DNA of 64,000 nucleotides from Oceanibacterium hippocampi (lineage in GTDB: Bacteria > Pseudomonadota > Alphaproteobacteria > Sneathiellales > Sneathiellaceae). The notes under the pieces are model-generated. The model had not been told where the DNA came from. It made no database searches and saw only the letters and a program-made list of their open reading frames with translations. The stretch spans positions 1,628,335 to 1,692,334 of the forward strand of contig NZ_FWFR01000001.1 of the NCBI RefSeq assembly GCF_900172325.1, in the 5' to 3' direction. A program made the translations under genes and the position numbers. Positions within the stretch are counted from its first letter, which is position 1. Every line of letters starts with the position of its first letter. Positions 62,501-64,000 of this stretch are shown one piece after another.

Positions 62501-62905
62501 GCCGAGGCCGTGGCCGACATGGCGGAATTGGGGCGGATCGATTTCGCTGCCTACGACCGGGTGATCGTGGCCGCGCCGGTGCCCACGCTGGTCGCGCTGC
62601 AGGCGCGGCTCGCCGGAGAGGGACTGCCGGGCTTGCGTCCCGGTACGCCGGTCGTCGCCGCGCTCGACGCGCCGATGCAATGCATGATCAAGGAGGTCTG
62701 CGGGCGCTGCCTGCAGAGCCGGGTCGATCCGGAAAGCGGCCGTCGGGAAAATTTCTTCGCCTGCGCCGAGCCGAACCAGGCGCTCGCCGCCGTCGATTTC
62801 GCCCTGCTGGCTGCCCGTCGGGACGCCGATTCCGTGTCCGGGCGGATCAACGCGCTGTGGCTCGACCATTGCCTGAACCGCGAAGAGGCGGCGACGGTGG
62901 CCTGA
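59504..62905 (+). CDS. NfnB/NfnA-like flavin and iron-sulfur oxidoreductase fusion
   Basis: The 1133-aa product joins several modules. An N-terminal domain of unknown role is followed by a Cys-rich region: C237, C240, C248, C277, C303, C309 and C317-x2-C320-x3-C324. A GltD/NfnB-like two-nucleotide region has VVGLGPAG near residue 378 and VIGGGLTAID near 556. A ferredoxin-reductase-like region near 830-1050 leads to a PyrK/NfnA-type cluster C1060-x5-C1066-x2-C1069-x17-C1087. It should carry flavins and iron-sulfur clusters and pass electrons between NAD(P)H and another carrier. It is upstream of molybdenum hydroxylase genes. The ATG at 59504 is preferred over a TTG at 59495. Confidence 0.82.
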   Translation: MTEPRLGYAVGFRDLYARDGLVRIDEAFLAELAGAAPDLHARLLAARAAPDALDARATSDLLVALAPPLEDFLGTLFGIGAAIAELAGEHKALEPVFRCRRLFVQRRAPKLAQGAAVPDEDALAALLGGPFDERRFAARVLEWMDDEPAHGAALAAAAAYSEWATGSEEGRARHHGSVLFHKPRKTDPEHLVDLVADGSEGFTCFRAPSDHLRRREGFDFDPHDTDLAGALGEAHYCIWCHNQEKDSCSKGLRLKAAEGDEGPRFRQSHFGVPLTGCPLEEKISEMNWLKAEGVPVGALAVVCVDNPLCAATGHRICNDCAKACVYQKQDPVDIPRIETRVLNDVLALPYGFEIYSLLTRWNPLNFARPLPRPESGRRVLVVGLGPAGMNLAHHLLNDGHQVVAVDALKIEPLEPRLSGRNPDGSRTAFEAVREIAGLREPLGKRVAAGFGGLSEYGITIRWDKNFLTVLRLLLERRTRFSMFGSVRFGGVLDADGAFGLGFDHIALSVGAGHPKVLDIPNGLAPGVSTSTDFLMSLQLAGAMRADSLENVPVRLPVLVIGGGLTAIDAATEALAFYPLQVERFYARYEALTEELGEARVRGAWSHGDAALADEMIAHARAIAAERAWAAKEGRAPDILSLLQSWGGSKIVYRKRLIDAPAYTLNHEEVENALGEGIGFAECLSPVAFETDSSGRIAAAMFERQRRDEAGEWHGDGQATLAAGTVVVATGTRANVKLGEEDPEHFPIDGRYFQTIDESGRTVHPEPLPKPRDAAVLLNRYADGRCVSFFGDAHPSFAGNVVRAMASAKKGAPVISRALDEVAPASDLPIEAFVAALRSRLAARLHAIARADGVVLLTVHAPELARRHRPGFRYKLQRLARFAPVENDTRLVRDMTAAVGAGADAEAGRLYLAVADDVAGSLLARTLSPGDMLAVMGPSGEALDPGAGERVLMIGQGFVQAALIGYAGRVAATGGRADYLAFHGTESSPVETALRAEAANAEAVADMAELGRIDFAAYDRVIVAAPVPTLVALQARLAGEGLPGLRPGTPVVAALDAPMQCMIKEVCGRCLQSRVDPESGRRENFFACAEPNQALAAVDFALLAARRDADSVSGRINALWLDHCLNREEAATVA

Positions 62906-62957
62906 CTCCGGCGGCCGTCCAGAGCCTCTTGACGAGGCCCCCGCCATGGGTTCAATA

Positions 62958-62973
62958 TTTGTATGTATACAAA
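62958..62973. promoter_or_regulatory. palindromic operator before the molybdenum hydroxylase genes
   Basis: TTTGTAT-GT-ATACAAA is a perfect 7-bp inverted repeat with a 2-bp spacer, 29 bp upstream of the hydroxylase ATG, in an AT-rich island. A TTGACG at 62929-62934 could be the -35 box; the -10 (CAATAT, 18 bp on) is weak. GTATAC-centred sites are typical of GntR/FCD regulators, and MarR sites of this size exist as well. The upstream MarR is the local candidate. Confidence 0.6.
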
Positions 62974-63002
62974 CAAAAATATCCGACAGGGCTGGTTGAA
63001 TC

Positions 63003-63863
63003 ATGGGTGCCTATTATCGCCCGACTGGGCTCAGCGAAGCGCTTGATATTCTCAAGGGCGAAGCGGTCGCCATCCTCGCCGGCGGCACGGATTTCTTTCC
63101 CGCGCGCGTCGCGTGTCCGGTGGACGAGAACATACTCGACATCAGCGCGCTGGCCGGTCTCGACGCCCTCGACGAGGACGGCGCGCAGTGGCGGATCGGC
63201 GCCGGCGTGACCTGGAGCCGGCTGCTCGGCAGCGCGCTGCCGCCGGCCTTCGACGGGCTCAAGCGCGCGGCGCGGGAAGTCGGCGGCATCCAGATCCAGA
63301 ATGTCGCGACGATCGCCGGCAATCTCTGCAACGCCTCGCCGGCGGCGGACGGGGTGCCGCCGCTGCTTGCCCTCGACGCCCGTGTCGTGCTGGCCTCGGC
63401 GACCGGCGAACGCGAAGTGGCGCTGGCCGACTTCATCACCGGCAACCGGGCGACGCTCCGGCGCGCCGACGAACTGCTGACCGCGATCCTGGTGCCGAAG
63501 CAGGGGCTTGAGCGGGCCAGCGGTGATTTCCTCAAGCTCGGCGCGCGGAAATACCTGGTCATCTCGATCGTCATGGCGGCGGCGGTATTGCCGCTCGACC
63601 CGACCGGCCGGATCGCCGGCGCGCGAGTCGCGGTCGGCGCCTGCTCGGCGGTCGCCCGGCGCCTCCCGGCGCTCGAGGCGGCGCTGGAGGGGCAGAAACC
63701 GGCTGGCGGCCTCGGCGGGCTGGTCAGCGGCGAACAACTGGCGGCGCTGACGCCGATCGACGACATCCGGGCGAGCGCCGGTTACCGGCAGGACGCGGCG
63801 CTGACCCTGGTCGCCCGCCTGCTCGATCGGATGGCGGACAGGGCAGGGGATCAGGCGGCATGA
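63003..63863 (+). CDS. molybdenum hydroxylase FAD-binding (medium) subunit
   Basis: The 286-aa protein has the FAD-binding motif of CO dehydrogenase/xanthine dehydrogenase medium subunits: AILAGGTDFFPARVA near residue 23, and NVATIAGNLCNASPAADGVPPLLALDA near 102, where the T-x-GGN-like segment holds the flavin. The CO_deh_flav_C domain follows. The extra [4Fe-4S] loop of 4-hydroxybenzoyl-CoA reductase beta subunits is not seen, so that enzyme is not supported. The next gene (ATGA overlap) is the 2Fe-2S subunit. The large Mo subunit would be beyond the window. Confidence 0.9.
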   Translation: MGAYYRPTGLSEALDILKGEAVAILAGGTDFFPARVACPVDENILDISALAGLDALDEDGAQWRIGAGVTWSRLLGSALPPAFDGLKRAAREVGGIQIQNVATIAGNLCNASPAADGVPPLLALDARVVLASATGEREVALADFITGNRATLRRADELLTAILVPKQGLERASGDFLKLGARKYLVISIVMAAAVLPLDPTGRIAGARVAVGACSAVARRLPALEAALEGQKPAGGLGGLVSGEQLAALTPIDDIRASAGYRQDAALTLVARLLDRMADRAGDQAA

Positions 63864-64000
63864 ACGAGATTCGCACGATCGATGGCATTCGCTTCACCGT
63901 CAACGGCCGCGCCGTTGTCGCCTCCGTGCCGCCGGGCAAGCGTCTCGCCGACGTCCTCAGGGACGATCTCGGCCTGACCGGCACCAAGGTCGGCTGCAAT
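63860..64000 (+). CDS. molybdenum hydroxylase 2Fe-2S (small) subunit, N-terminal part (cut by window end)
   Basis: The 47 visible residues (IRFTVNGRAV, then LADVLRDDLGLTGTKVGC) match the N-terminal plant-type ferredoxin domain of xanthine-dehydrogenase-family small subunits. The last Cys is the first of the C-x4-C-G-x-C cluster motif. The ATG overlaps the FAD subunit stop. Substrate specificity depends on the large subunit outside the window. Confidence 0.88.
   Translation, partial: MNEIRTIDGIRFTVNGRAVVASVPPGKRLADVLRDDLGLTGTKVGCN

Noticed and set aside
58877-63004. 1375-codon minus-strand open frame
   Set aside because: It lies antisense to the MarR and reductase genes, has a composition typical of a reversed high-GC coding frame, and shows no domain.
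63003-64000. 4-hydroxybenzoyl-CoA reductase (hcrB/hcrC)
   Set aside because: It was attractive beside a benzoyl-CoA pathway, but the FAD subunit lacks the Cys-containing [4Fe-4S] loop typical of HcrB, and the large subunit is outside the window. Only a general molybdenum hydroxylase is supported.

Overview
The window is high-GC, gene-dense DNA from an alphaproteobacterium, probably of the Rhodospirillales type. This is judged from gene content: an aerobic benzoyl-CoA (box) pathway with a BzdR-type regulator, NnrU, PilZ, DUF2937 and DUF4396 proteins, and a pseudaminate-type sugar island. I cannot name the genus. No rRNA, tRNA, CRISPR array, insertion sequence or phage gene was seen, and no non-coding stretch exceeds about 185 bp.

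Layout. (1) 1-10.5 kb: the end of a transport lipoprotein gene, a glutathione S-transferase and a xanthine phosphoribosyltransferase, then a benzoate module. boxC-boxB-thioesterase run on the minus strand. A BoxR/BzdR-type regulator runs on the minus strand, divergent from flavodoxin, benzoate-CoA ligase and an alpha/beta hydrolase. Two related 12-bp palindromic elements sit in each of the two promoter regions and look like BoxR operators. boxA and boxD are not in the window. (2) 10.5-14.3 kb: small accessory genes (GNAT, TetR, DUF4396, NUDIX, NnrU). (3) 14.4-22.7 kb: a hybrid histidine kinase followed by a many-PAS diguanylate cyclase, then two exported proteins of unknown function. (4) 22.7-46.6 kb: a glycan island. 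A tightly overlapping 12-gene minus-strand operon runs from a methyltransferase at 35.6 kb to pseB-pseC. A plus-strand pair encodes a NeuB/PseI-like synthase and a cytidylyltransferase-PseG fusion. A TPR-glycosyltransferase follows.

Within the island, 40.1-45.5 kb is a five-gene plus-strand operon. Its enzyme families and order match the Campylobacter jejuni O-methyl phosphoramidate (MeOPN) pathway: L-glutamine kinase, gamma-glutamyl-CDP-amidate hydrolase, cytidylyltransferase, methyltransferase and a CysC-like kinase. A sulfotransferase-fold gene converges on it and is a candidate transferase for the PAPS-like donor. I consider this phosphoramidate glycan system the most interesting content of the window.

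(5) 46.6-55.2 kb: DUF2937 and LysE-type membrane proteins, a complete oligopeptide-type ABC transporter operon with a strong hairpin after the binding-protein gene, and an M20 hippurate-hydrolase-like amidohydrolase. The last could feed benzoate to the box pathway. (6) 55.3-64 kb: metallo-hydrolase, histidine phosphatase and sulfatase genes, then a MarR regulator, a 1133-aa NfnB/NfnA-like flavin-iron-sulfur fusion reductase, and the start of a molybdenum hydroxylase operon behind a palindromic operator. The hydroxylase operon is cut by the window end.
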